Below are positions 1 to 7,861 of a stretch of DNA of 12,542 bases, one piece after another (the first letter of the stretch is position 1; the number at the start of each line of letters is the position of its first letter). The DNA is taken from contig CALZHX010000130.1 of NCBI GenBank assembly GCA_945787435.1, positions 1 through 12,542 of the forward strand, given 5' to 3'. The stretch comes from an uncultured Woeseiaceae bacterium. GTDB lineage: Bacteria; Pseudomonadota; Gammaproteobacteria; Steroidobacterales; Woeseiaceae. The notes beneath the pieces were generated by a model. That model did not search any database. It worked only from the letters and a program-made list of their open reading frames with translations, and had not been told where the DNA came from. The position numbers and the translations under genes were made by a program.

Positions 1-1
1 C

Positions 2-64
2 GAAAAGACGATTGCTCAGCTGGATGAGCAGCTCGAGAAACTGGCGGAGCTCGCCTCAACTTGA
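2..64 (+). CDS. 3' end of an unidentified CDS (partial)
   Basis: Only the last 20 codons and a TGA stop (62-64) are inside the window; the gene starts to the left. The visible tail, EKTIAQLDEQLEKLAELAST, is rich in Leu, Glu and Lys with Leu/Ile spaced as in an amphipathic helix or short coiled coil. This is the only one of the three + strand frames that stays open from the left edge and ends cleanly before an intergenic region. It is too short to assign a family. It could also be chance, but its codon use resembles that of its neighbours. Confidence 0.5.
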   Translation, partial: EKTIAQLDEQLEKLAELAST

Positions 65-73
65 TCGGGGTCC

Positions 74-101
74 GGGGTCAGAGCCCCGGGGCTCTGACCC
101 C
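74..101. repeat. Perfect 28-base palindrome
   Basis: The half-site GGGGTCAGAGCCCC at 74-87 is followed with no spacer by its exact reverse complement at 88-101. It lies 9 bases after the stop of the upstream partial gene. It could form a GC-rich hairpin in RNA and might terminate transcription, but no T-run follows, so a classical intrinsic terminator is not shown. GGGGTCAGAG-type palindromes resemble dispersed intergenic (REP-like) repeats of Gammaproteobacteria; that link is inference from memory. Confidence 0.75.
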
Positions 102-131
102 ATCACTCCTGACCCCATCACTGCATCACTC
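94..131. repeat. Short tandem direct repeats next to the palindrome
   Basis: CTGACCCCATCACT occurs at 94-107 and again at 109-122, one base apart. A shorter third copy of the tail, CATCACTC, lies at 124-131. The first copy overlaps the right arm of the palindrome. The pattern looks like slippage or partial duplication at the edge of a palindromic repeat element. Confidence 0.65.
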
Positions 132-235
132 AGCGCCGCGCAAATTTGAGCACTGCATCACAATCTGGCCCGTATTGAGTGCATTCGGGCCGGGTATTCG
201 GGACGATCTGGTAACGTAACAACCGGGAGACATTG

Positions 236-1201
236 ATGCAGAGCGGTAATACCCTGGAGAAACTACCCATTGGCAAGGACTCGGACCGTGCGGCGCTTGA
301 TCGTGCGCGCAAGACGTTGGGTACGATTATTCTGGGCAAGGACGGTCAGATAGGACTCGCATTATCCTGCCTGCTCGCCCGAGGCCACCTGCTCATTGAA
401 GATCTGCCCGGACTCGGCAAGACCATGCTCGCGCAGGCGCTTGCCCGCGTCCTCGGCCTGAGTTTTCGACGCATCCAGTTCACAAGTGATTTGTTGCCGG
501 CTGATATCGTCGGTGTCTCGGTATTTCGCCAGGAAAAAGGCGAATTTGAGTTTCAGCCGGGCCCGATTTTCTCGCAGCTTATCCTGGCTGACGAAGTGAA
601 TCGCGCAACACCGAAAGCGCAAAGCGCCCTGCTCGAGTCCATGGAGGAATACCAGGTATCGGTTGATGGCAACACGCGCGCCCTGCCCGATCCGTTCTTC
701 GTCGTAGCAACGCAGAACCCGGCAGACCAGATTGGGACGTTCCCGCTGCCCGAATCACAACTCGACCGCTTCCTGATGCGCCTCGAACTCGGCTATCCCA
801 ACGAAGAAAACGAGCGCGAGCTGATCACTGGTGAAGACCGCCGCTCAATGCTCGAGGATGTCGAGGCCATTGCGACCCCGGACATCATGTTGAAACTGCA
901 AGCGGCCGCCGCCGGTATGCACATGAGCGAACCCCTCGTCGATTACATCCAGGCGCTGGTACGCCAGACGCGGGAATCGCCGGATATCGACATCGGGCTA
1001 TCTCCGCGTGGTGCCCTTGCTCTCGTCGCCGCAGCCAAAGCCCATGCATTCGTTGAACATCACTCGGGCGTCTATCCCGATGACATTCAGGCCGTGTTTA
1101 CGGCAATCGCCGGGCACCGACTGAAGCCGGCAGGCAACACGACCTACCGTTCCGCCGCCGAGCTCTGCCAGCATGTCCTCAATTCTGTGGCCATTCCCTA
1201 A
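236..1201 (+). CDS. MoxR-family AAA+ ATPase
   Basis: A 321-residue cytoplasmic AAA+ ATPase of the MoxR family, a group regarded as chaperone-like and usually encoded beside DUF58/vWA proteins whose assembly or activation it assists. Visible motifs are Walker A with the MoxR form EDLPGLGKT (about 55-63), Walker B LILADEVNR (about 115-123), sensor 1 VVATQNP (about 156-162), the segment ESQLDRFLMRLELGYP with the arginine-finger region (about 173-188), and the C-terminal lid beginning LSPRGALAL. The length is normal for the family. ATG 236 is preferred over TTG 233 because the GGGAG ribosome-binding site at 225-229 is 6 bases upstream of the ATG but only 3 from the TTG. It is the first gene of a three-gene cassette; its 3' end overlaps the DUF58 gene by 29 bases. 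Confidence 0.95.
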   Translation: MQSGNTLEKLPIGKDSDRAALDRARKTLGTIILGKDGQIGLALSCLLARGHLLIEDLPGLGKTMLAQALARVLGLSFRRIQFTSDLLPADIVGVSVFRQEKGEFEFQPGPIFSQLILADEVNRATPKAQSALLESMEEYQVSVDGNTRALPDPFFVVATQNPADQIGTFPLPESQLDRFLMRLELGYPNEENERELITGEDRRSMLEDVEAIATPDIMLKLQAAAAGMHMSEPLVDYIQALVRQTRESPDIDIGLSPRGALALVAAAKAHAFVEHHSGVYPDDIQAVFTAIAGHRLKPAGNTTYRSAAELCQHVLNSVAIP

Positions 1202-2186
1202 ACTGGGGATTAAACCAGCCCTGACAAACGCGGCGAACCGTCGCGTCCGGCAATGGGCCCGCAAACGGCAGGGAATCGATTCGACTGTCACGCGGCTTCG
1301 CCCCGGGCGCGTTTATATTCTACCTACCGGTGTCGGTCTGGTATTTGGACTTATGGTGTTCGCCATGCTGTTGGGTTCGATGAACTACAACAACAACCTG
1401 TCCTTCGTACTGACGTTCATCCTTGCCGGGATCGGATTTGTCGCAATGCACCAGTGCCAGCGCAACCTCGTTGGCCTTGAGCTGAGCTTTGCTGGCGTAG
1501 AACCGGTATTTGCCGGCCAGGCCGCGCAGTTCCGAGTCGCTATTACAAATCATTCGAAAAACGCGCGACATGGCATCCGCCTCTATACAGATGACAACAT
1601 CAGTGAGTTACAAGACCTGATGCCGGGCGAAAGCAAAGTGTTTGTCCTCGCGGTCATGACCGATAAACGGGGTCGTATACCGCTACAACGATTCGGTATT
1701 CGCACGCTGTTTCCGTTTGAACTCTTTCGTTCGTGGGCGTGGCTGCACATGAACCTGTCGGGACTTGTGTATCCGCATCCAGCTGACCATGCGCCGCCGC
1801 CCCCTCCTACAGAAACAGCGCACGGCCACCGCCAGCACGATGCGCGCGGCGAGGAGGATTTCGCCGGACTCCGCAAATTCAATGTTGGTGACTCGCCGCG
1901 CCATGTCGCCTGGAAAGCTTATGCGCGCAGTGGCCAATTGTTGTCCAAGCAGTTTTCCGGGGCCGACACGAGCAGTCAGTGGTTCGATTTCTCGACAGTT
2001 CCGAGCGACGACGTCGAACAGCGCCTTTCGATTCTAACGAGCTGGATCATCAACGCCGACCGAACGCGCGAAGATTACGGCCTGCGCATTCCGGGTGCCG
2101 AGTTCCCGCCGTCTCATGGCGATACGCAGCGCCGGCAGTGCCTGGAAACACTCGCGCTATTCGGACTGGACGACACCGATGGCTAA
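1173..2186 (+). CDS. DUF58 domain membrane protein
   Basis: A 337-residue DUF58 protein. After a basic N-terminus there are two adjacent membrane helices (about 48-70 and 74-96) separated by a short NYNNN loop, as is typical of the family. A beta-rich segment follows, then the DUF58 core EEDFAGLRKFNVGDSPRHVAWK and downstream residues (about 228-262), which belongs to a vWA-like fold. A proline run (208-212) lies before the core. The family is known by its pairing with MoxR ATPases; its molecular role is not settled. The ATG at 1173 lies inside the end of moxR, which implies translational coupling. There is no strong Shine-Dalgarno, so a slightly later start cannot be excluded. The stop overlaps the next gene's ATG (2179) by 8 bases. 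Confidence 0.9.
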   Translation: MSSILWPFPKLGIKPALTNAANRRVRQWARKRQGIDSTVTRLRPGRVYILPTGVGLVFGLMVFAMLLGSMNYNNNLSFVLTFILAGIGFVAMHQCQRNLVGLELSFAGVEPVFAGQAAQFRVAITNHSKNARHGIRLYTDDNISELQDLMPGESKVFVLAVMTDKRGRIPLQRFGIRTLFPFELFRSWAWLHMNLSGLVYPHPADHAPPPPPTETAHGHRQHDARGEEDFAGLRKFNVGDSPRHVAWKAYARSGQLLSKQFSGADTSSQWFDFSTVPSDDVEQRLSILTSWIINADRTREDYGLRIPGAEFPPSHGDTQRRQCLETLALFGLDDTDG

Positions 2187-4137
2187 GGCGCGCGGAACAG
2201 ACGGCTCGTTGCTGGAGAGCCTGCCATGGACGCTGTTCGCGCTCATGTTCTCCCTCGCACCCCATATTCAGTTCGTACCCTGGTGGATTACCGCGGCATT
2301 CATCCTCTGCGGGACATGGCGATTTTCCATCGAGAAACGCCGCCGGCCGATACCCTCAACATGGTTCCGCGGTGCGCTCGCGCTGCTTTGCTTCCTCGGT
2401 GTCCTTGCGACTTACTCGACGGTGAGTGGTGTTGGACCGGGATCGGCACTGCTCGCGATTATGGCGGCTCTGAAACTGCTTGAGACACTCAAGCCACGTG
2501 ACCAGTTTGTGTTGTTGTTTATATCTATATTCCTGGTGATGTCGTCGCTGCTTCGCGAACAACACCTGTGGTCATTGCCGTACCTGCTTGTCGCCATCTT
2601 CCTCATCATGACCGCCTGGCTGCGTATCTCATCGGCAACCGGACAGAGAGCCCGGCGCAGTTTTTCGACGAGTGCTCGCCTCGTCATGTACGCCGCACCA
2701 CTTGCTGTTGCGATGTGGATATTTTTCCCGCGCATTGCGACACCGTTCTGGGCCGTACCTATGGACACCGGCACCGGCACCTCCGGAATCAGCGACACGA
2801 TGAGCCCCGGCGACATCAGCTCGTTGTCCTTGTCCGACGCGGTGGCTTTTCGCGTGGATTTCAAAGGCAGCGTGCCCGAGCCACGCGATCGCTATTGGCG
2901 CGGACTGGTACTGACACTCTTTAATGGCCGTACCTGGACCGGAAACGACCCGTTCGACGGTGCGCGTGTCCACGAGAATGTCGTCTATCGCGGCCGACCC
3001 GTGGAGTACCAGATTACGATGGAACCTACACGGCAGCCTTGGGTGTTCGCGCTGGATATGCCTTTGAGCTCAAGTGTGACGCTGCCAAGAACCTTCATGG
3101 GTCCGCAGCAGCAACTCGCTCGCGCGCGCCCCATCGATCAACGTGTCGCGTACGAAGCGACGTCCTACCTGGATTATCGGACCGACGTTCAGCTGACGCC
3201 GTTCGCGCGGTCTTTTTACCAACGCATTCCGGACGCAAGTAATCCGCGTACGCAGGAATTGGCGCTACGGATGCATAACGCCGCCGCTTCGGACGCTGCT
3301 TTTATTGAAGCCGTCCTCATGCGCTTTCACGAACAGGAGTACTACTACACTCTTGAGCCGCCTCCGCTGGGCAGCAATTCGGTTGATCGCTTCCTGTTCG
3401 ATACGAGACAGGGCTTTTGCGAACACTACGCTTCTGCGTTCGCGGTGATGATGCGCGCAGCAGGCGTCCCTGCCCGTGTGGTCCTCGGATACCAGGGCGG
3501 TGAGCTGAACCCGATGGGCGGTCACTTGATCGTACGCCAGTCGGATGCACATGCCTGGACCGAAGTCTGGCTGGAGGGTGTTGGCTGGCGACGCGTCGAT
3601 CCGACCTCCGCCGTAGCGCCCGAGCGCATCGAGGTCGGTCGCGGTCGGTCCATGTTTGGCGGCGCTGCAGCGGCGTGGGGCTTCGACATGCCGTCGGCGT
3701 TGCTGCACAAGATGACGCTCTACTGGGACGCTATGAACGCGTCGTGGAACGAATGGGTACTCGGTTATGGCCCGGAGAATCAGGACAGGCTCATGGAATG
3801 GCTGGGCATGGACGATCCCGACTGGCGCAAGATGATGCTCACGATGATCGCCGTCGTTATCGGTCTCGTATTGCTCATCAGCCTGGTACTGAGCCTGCGA
3901 TATCGACCGCCAAGAAGAGATCGGGCGGCAATTCTCTACAAGAAATTTGTCAGGAAGACGGGTATCGAGCCGGCAACCGGCGAAACACCGGCCAATTTTG
4001 CCATCCGCGTTGACGGCGAATCCGTTATACCGGCCGGAACCGTTGACGCCGTAACGAACACATACCTTGACGTTCGCTATGGGCCGCCCAATCCGCAGGC
4101 GCTGCAACGCCTCGAATCCGAAGTACGCAACCTGTAG
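2179..4137 (+). CDS. tgpA: TgpA-like membrane transglutaminase (DUF3488 + transglutaminase core)
   Basis: A 652-residue inner-membrane protein with the TgpA architecture. Six or so N-terminal membrane helices (about 16-184, DUF3488-like) come first, then a large periplasmic part with a transglutaminase-like domain (about 370-485), one more membrane helix (about 552-574) and a short C-terminal tail resembling DUF4129. The cysteine-protease-type triad is intact: Cys414 in GFCEHYASAF, His458 in SDAHAWTEVW and Asp474 in RRVDPTSAV. TgpA of Pseudomonas aeruginosa (PA2873) follows a DUF58 and a MoxR gene in the same order; it is reported as essential there, and its substrate is unclear. The frame is open from 2095, but ATG 2179, overlapping the DUF58 stop as ATGGCTAA, gives the normal N-terminus and coupled translation. 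Confidence 0.92.
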   Translation: MAKARGTDGSLLESLPWTLFALMFSLAPHIQFVPWWITAAFILCGTWRFSIEKRRRPIPSTWFRGALALLCFLGVLATYSTVSGVGPGSALLAIMAALKLLETLKPRDQFVLLFISIFLVMSSLLREQHLWSLPYLLVAIFLIMTAWLRISSATGQRARRSFSTSARLVMYAAPLAVAMWIFFPRIATPFWAVPMDTGTGTSGISDTMSPGDISSLSLSDAVAFRVDFKGSVPEPRDRYWRGLVLTLFNGRTWTGNDPFDGARVHENVVYRGRPVEYQITMEPTRQPWVFALDMPLSSSVTLPRTFMGPQQQLARARPIDQRVAYEATSYLDYRTDVQLTPFARSFYQRIPDASNPRTQELALRMHNAAASDAAFIEAVLMRFHEQEYYYTLEPPPLGSNSVDRFLFDTRQGFCEHYASAFAVMMRAAGVPARVVLGYQGGELNPMGGHLIVRQSDAHAWTEVWLEGVGWRRVDPTSAVAPERIEVGRGRSMFGGAAAAWGFDMPSALLHKMTLYWDAMNASWNEWVLGYGPENQDRLMEWLGMDDPDWRKMMLTMIAVVIGLVLLISLVLSLRYRPPRRDRAAILYKKFVRKTGIEPATGETPANFAIRVDGESVIPAGTVDAVTNTYLDVRYGPPNPQALQRLESEVRNL

Positions 4138-4163
4138 GAACCCGCCGGAGCAGGCGCCGGTTC
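4138..4163. terminator. Possible hairpin between convergent genes
   Basis: Directly after the tgpA stop, GAACC (4138-4142) pairs with GGTTC (4159-4163). CGCC (4143-4146) pairs with GGCG (4153-4156), leaving a 6-base loop and a 2-base bulge. The position between two convergent genes suits a bidirectional terminator, but no T-run follows on either strand. The rest of the 4138-4237 gap shows nothing else. Confidence 0.3.
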
Positions 4164-4237
4164 ACTTAAAGATGCTCGTACAGGCCTGGTTGTCCGCGCT
4201 GCGATACGGTCTGAAAGAAATGTTTGTCATTAATCTG

Positions 4238-4960
4238 TCATTCTTGATTATAGATCACCGGCATTTTGCCCTTCCACTTGTCCCAAACGCCATCGTCACA
4301 GACAAGATCAGCCATGAAGCGACCCACATTGATTCTGCTGGTAACGCCTGCGTCGAAGATTGCGCTTCTGGTCGGCGAAGGGTACACGGTAAATTCCGTT
4401 ACCTCAGCTTCATCGATCAATGTGTCGGGACGGACCGCAGCCCATTCGATAGCAGCGTTTTCCTGGCCAATCCGGGTACGCAGATAATCCGCAGCGTCCT
4501 CGTTATCAGCATGCGCGGGCAGCAATAAACGAAGAAGCCCAATCACCAGTTTTTGACCGAACGATATCTGTTCACCAAGATCACGGTTGCTGTTACCTGT
4601 GGTGTTCATTAGTACGAACTTGACTGGCTCTGCTGGTTGATTCGCCTTCACGGCATCGCACAGTCTCCGGGTGGCATCCGTAACAAGTCTGTGCGGAGGC
4701 AAAAACAGACCCTTGAAACTCAAGTTATGACCTAGACAGGACGCCACAGCGCCACAGTCGCTAACATGTTCGGCCATCTCGTCATCGCTAAGATCCAGGA
4801 CGCTTGCTTCGATTACGGACAGGCCTGCGTGACTCGTGATCTTTTCGGGAAGCGTTTCCTTTGATCGAACAACTACCTTTACGTTCTCTCCGCGATCCAG
4901 CAATTGTTCCACGAGCAGTCGTCCGGTTGCCCCGCTGGCTCCAACTACTAATGTTGTCAT
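4238..4960 (-). CDS. Atypical SDR / NAD(P)-binding Rossmann protein
   Basis: A 240-residue single-domain protein that starts with the glycine-rich dinucleotide motif GASGATGR (7-14) after a hydrophobic beta strand. VRS at 31-33 ends the second strand and is the usual place for NADP(H) phosphate contacts. The residues VRPDTL (176-181) fit the NmrA-like/NAD(P)H-binding group of atypical short-chain dehydrogenases. The YxxxK active-site pair of classical SDRs is not evident, so it may bind NADP(H) as a sensor or reduce an unknown substrate. An AGGAG ribosome-binding sequence lies about 10 bases before the ATG on this strand. It is the last gene of the minus-strand run, 64 bases after the MFS gene, and may be co-transcribed with it. 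The specific substrate is unknown. Confidence 0.85.
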   Translation of the reverse strand: MTTLVVGASGATGRLLVEQLLDRGENVKVVVRSKETLPEKITSHAGLSVIEASVLDLSDDEMAEHVSDCGAVASCLGHNLSFKGLFLPPHRLVTDATRRLCDAVKANQPAEPVKFVLMNTTGNSNRDLGEQISFGQKLVIGLLRLLLPAHADNEDAADYLRTRIGQENAAIEWAAVRPDTLIDEAEVTEFTVYPSPTRSAIFDAGVTSRINVGRFMADLVCDDGVWDKWKGKMPVIYNQE

Positions 4961-5006
4961 TTCTACTGCTCTCCTATCGGTTGACTGGCTGTTTTGGGGC
5001 GCAACG

Positions 5007-5022
5007 CTGATCTACAGATCAG
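5007..5022. repeat. Small perfect hairpin after the MFS gene stop
   Basis: CTGATC (5007-5012) and GATCAG (5017-5022) form a 6-base-pair stem with a 4-base loop, 2 bases beyond the minus-strand stop of the transporter. No T-run follows on the minus strand. It may be a weak attenuator or an RNA end-stabilising hairpin between the transporter and the SDR gene rather than a full terminator. Confidence 0.35.
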
Positions 5023-5024
5023 TC

Positions 5025-6278
5025 TCAGACATTCTTCTCTCGGACAAGCCCCAGTAACAGACCACCGAAAACAAACAGCGGTACCAACGCCAGCAATACG
5101 TACTTCGGTTCTTCCGTGAATGTCGCAGCAAGGCCCACAAGCACAGGCCCAAGGACATGCGAGAACTTGGTCACCATGTTGTAGAAACCGAAGAACTCGC
5201 CTGGCGCATTGGCAGGGATCAAGGACGCGTAGTAAGACCTGCTAAGACCTTGCACGCCACCTTGCACACACCCAATAACAATCGCAAGCACGTAGAACTC
5301 GCCGATCGTAGTCATGAATGCAGCGAGGCTCGAAACAACCGCGTAAACGACCAGAGCCAGGTATAGCCCCGCCTTTGGCCCGAAGTGGTGGCCCAAAAAG
5401 CCATACAGAAAAGTCGCAGGGAAGCCCACGAAGTTGGTGATCATCAGCGCCTTGACCAGGTCCGTCTGCTCAAAACCAAGTCGCTGACCGAAGTTTGCGG
5501 CCATGAAAATTACGGTGAATACGCCGCCAACGTACATCCAGTAGGCAGCCAGGAAAACAACAATGTTCCGGTACTGCCGAACATGCGTGATCGTGGACCT
5601 CAGCTCGCGATACGCGGAGCGGATCACGCTACCTGCGACTACACGTACACGTTTTGTTTCCGGCACCCAGCGGATTAACGGTGTAAGGAATAGCACCCAC
5701 CACACGCCGACAGACATGAACGCGAATTTCATCGCCTGCGTTGCGGAATCCAGCCCGAAAGTCGATGGTGATGTCAGCATCCACACATGCACTGCGAGCA
5801 ACGTCGCACCACCGAGATAGCCCAACGAAAAGCCGAGTGACGAGACAAAATCGAAGTAGCGCGGTTTGGTCGCATCGACAAGCAGGGAATCGTAGAAAAC
5901 ATTCGAACTATAAAATCCAACCGACGCGATCAGGTACAGACCGAGCGCAAGTACCCACATGCCTTCGCCAACGAAAGCGAGCGATATCGTTCCAATTGCG
6001 CCAATCAGGGCAAGACCAACCAGAAAGCGTTTGCGGTAACCTCCGGCGTCGGCGATCGTGCCAAAAATCGGCGCGAGAAGACTGACGACGAGATTTGCGC
6101 CTGCGGTAATCCACGCAAGCCTCGCCGTTACCTCCGCGCCGCTTGCGCCTACACTCCAATAGCTACCGAGGAACAGCGGGTACAGCACCGCCATGATGCT
6201 CAATGCGAAGGCGGAATTGGCCCAGTCATAGACTGCCCAGGCAGCCACTTTTCGATCTATAACGTCGCGGAGCTTCAA
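5025..6278 (-). CDS. UMF1-family MFS transporter
   Basis: An inner-membrane transporter of about 417 residues with some 11-12 hydrophobic helices. The N-terminal signature AAWAVYDWANSAFALS marks the UMF1 (Atg22-like) branch of the major facilitator superfamily. Other family-like segments are the loop GTIADAGGYRKR after helix 2 and GLSRSYYASLIPANAPGEFFGFYNM in the C-terminal half. The substrate is not predictable; fungal Atg22 exports amino acids from vacuoles, but bacterial members are largely uncharacterised. The start is uncertain. The frame is open to a TTG at 6314 inside prfC, whose GAGGAG is only 2 bases away. I prefer TTG 6278, which overlaps the prfC stop as TTGA and suggests translational coupling. 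GTG 6248 is also possible. All leave the first membrane helix intact. Confidence 0.85.
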   Translation of the reverse strand: MKLRDVIDRKVAAWAVYDWANSAFALSIMAVLYPLFLGSYWSVGASGAEVTARLAWITAGANLVVSLLAPIFGTIADAGGYRKRFLVGLALIGAIGTISLAFVGEGMWVLALGLYLIASVGFYSSNVFYDSLLVDATKPRYFDFVSSLGFSLGYLGGATLLAVHVWMLTSPSTFGLDSATQAMKFAFMSVGVWWVLFLTPLIRWVPETKRVRVVAGSVIRSAYRELRSTITHVRQYRNIVVFLAAYWMYVGGVFTVIFMAANFGQRLGFEQTDLVKALMITNFVGFPATFLYGFLGHHFGPKAGLYLALVVYAVVSSLAAFMTTIGEFYVLAIVIGCVQGGVQGLSRSYYASLIPANAPGEFFGFYNMVTKFSHVLGPVLVGLAATFTEEPKYVLLALVPLFVFGGLLLGLVREKNV

Positions 6279-7855
6279 TGTTCTCGCGTTTTGCGAAACA
6301 CGATGTCTGGCCAACGCTCCTCGGTAAGGCTCAAATTGACCCTGGTTGGCGCAATATAGACGAGCTGTTCACCGTGATCGAACGCGAGGTTGTCATGCGC
6401 TTTGCGCTCAAACTCGGCCAGCATCTTTTCATCGTGGCACTCAACCCAGCGGGCTGTCGCCACGTTGATTGTCTCGAACTGACACTCGACCTTGTACTCA
6501 TCACGCAAGCGATGCGCGACGACGTCGAACTGCAGTGGCCCGACCGCACCGAGAATGAGGTCATTATTCCGCATGGGCTTGAAGAGCTGCGTCGCGCCCT
6601 CTTCACACAGTTGTGCCAGTCCCTTTTGCAGCGCCTTGAGGCGCAACGGGTCTTTCAATGCCGCACGCCGAAAAATCTCTGGTGCGAAATTGGGAATACC
6701 GGTAAAGCGGATATGCTCGCCTTCGGTAAAACTGTCCCCGATGTTAATTGTGCCGTGATTGTGCACACCGATGATATCGCCGGCGTACGCTGTTTCCGCG
6801 TGCTGCCGATCCGCCGCCATGAAGGTAATCGCATCGGGGATCTTCATTTCCTTACCCGATCGCACGTGTAGCACTTTCATGCCTCGTTGGTATTCACCTG
6901 AGCAGATACGCATGAAGGCGATCCGGTCACGATGGCCCGGGTCCATGTTGGCCTGGATCTTGAAAACAAAGCCGGTGAGCTTGTCTTCCTCAGGGTTCAC
7001 ATCTCTCTGTTCACTTTCGTGTGGCTGCGGCATCGGTGCGTGTTGCACAAATTCATCGAGCAATTCTTTGACGCCGAAATTCGACAACGCCGAGCCGAAG
7101 AACACGGGCGACTGACGTCCTGCCAGGTACGCTTCGATATCGAGCTCCGGCGTTGCCCCTTTAACGAGTTCGATCTCCTCGCGATAATCATCTGCATCGC
7201 TGCCGAGTACCTCGCTGGCCTCATCCGAGTCCAGGCCGTCGATAATGCGTTGCTTCGACGCCTTCTCGCGGCCGACTTTGTCATACAGATAAATTCGGTC
7301 CTGCAGCAGGTGATAAACACCTTTGAGGCGGCTGCCCATACCGATCGGCCAGGTTATGGGCGAACAGTGGATTTTCAGTACAGACTCAATTTCGTCAAGC
7401 AAGGCTATGGGTTCACGCCCTTCACGATCGAGCTTATTAATAAACGTCATGATCGGCGTGTCACGAAGCCGACACACTTCCATGAGCTTGATTGTGCGCT
7501 GCTCAACACCTTTGGCGCAGTCGATCACCATCAATGCCGAATCAACAGCGGTCAACGTACGGTAGGTATCTTCAGAAAAGTCTTCATGACCCGGCGTGTC
7601 CAGCAGGTTCACAACATTACCGTTGTACGGAAACTGCATCACGGACGACGTCACAGAGATTCCACGCTGTTGCTCGAGCGCCATCCAGTCGGAGGTCGCG
7701 TGGCGACTCGCCTTGCGGCCTTTCACGGTGCCGGCCAACTGGATTGCACCACCGTACAGCAGCAGCTTTTCGGTAAGCGTTGTCTTGCCGGCATCCGGGT
7801 GTGAGATGATCGCGAAGGTGCGCCGTTTCCGGACCTGTTCAGGAATAGCTGACAT
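6275..7855 (-). CDS. prfC: Peptide chain release factor 3 (RF3)
   Basis: A full-length 526-residue RF3, the translational GTPase that recycles RF1/RF2 from the ribosome after peptide release. All GTPase motifs are visible: P-loop SHPDAGKT (18-25), switch I segment RGISVTSS (64-71), DTPGH (86-90), NKLD (140-143) and FFGSAL near 250. The N-terminus RRTFAIISHPDAGKTTLTEK and the insert KGRKASRHATSDWMALEQQ are characteristic of RF3 rather than EF-G. It starts 6 bases after the rimI stop, so the two genes are almost certainly co-transcribed. The pairing recalls the holD-rimI-yjjG-prfC order of E. coli. Its TGA overlaps a possible start of the transporter gene. Confidence 0.97.
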   Translation of the reverse strand: MSAIPEQVRKRRTFAIISHPDAGKTTLTEKLLLYGGAIQLAGTVKGRKASRHATSDWMALEQQRGISVTSSVMQFPYNGNVVNLLDTPGHEDFSEDTYRTLTAVDSALMVIDCAKGVEQRTIKLMEVCRLRDTPIMTFINKLDREGREPIALLDEIESVLKIHCSPITWPIGMGSRLKGVYHLLQDRIYLYDKVGREKASKQRIIDGLDSDEASEVLGSDADDYREEIELVKGATPELDIEAYLAGRQSPVFFGSALSNFGVKELLDEFVQHAPMPQPHESEQRDVNPEEDKLTGFVFKIQANMDPGHRDRIAFMRICSGEYQRGMKVLHVRSGKEMKIPDAITFMAADRQHAETAYAGDIIGVHNHGTINIGDSFTEGEHIRFTGIPNFAPEIFRRAALKDPLRLKALQKGLAQLCEEGATQLFKPMRNNDLILGAVGPLQFDVVAHRLRDEYKVECQFETINVATARWVECHDEKMLAEFERKAHDNLAFDHGEQLVYIAPTRVNLSLTEERWPDIVFRKTREH

Positions 7856-7861
7856 GATGGC

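Noticed and set aside
94..131. CRISPR-like array
   Set aside because: The repeats are only 14 bases and one base apart, with no spacers and no cas genes nearby.
197..235. sigma-70 promoter for moxR
   Set aside because: No convincing -10/-35 pair is visible in the bases before the ribosome-binding site, so I did not annotate one.
2095..2178. 28-codon upstream extension of tgpA
   Set aside because: It overlaps the DUF58 coding sequence deeply and adds an Arg/Ser-rich stretch unlike family N-termini; the ATGGCTAA overlap at 2179 is the better start.
3265..4107. 280-codon open frame on the minus strand
   Set aside because: It is antisense to the transglutaminase region of tgpA, has no family features (Arg/His-rich low-quality composition), and the + strand gene has an intact catalytic triad.
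6932..7804. 290-codon open frame on the + strand
   Set aside because: It is antisense to prfC, whose GTPase motifs are all intact; the + strand product shows no recognisable domain.
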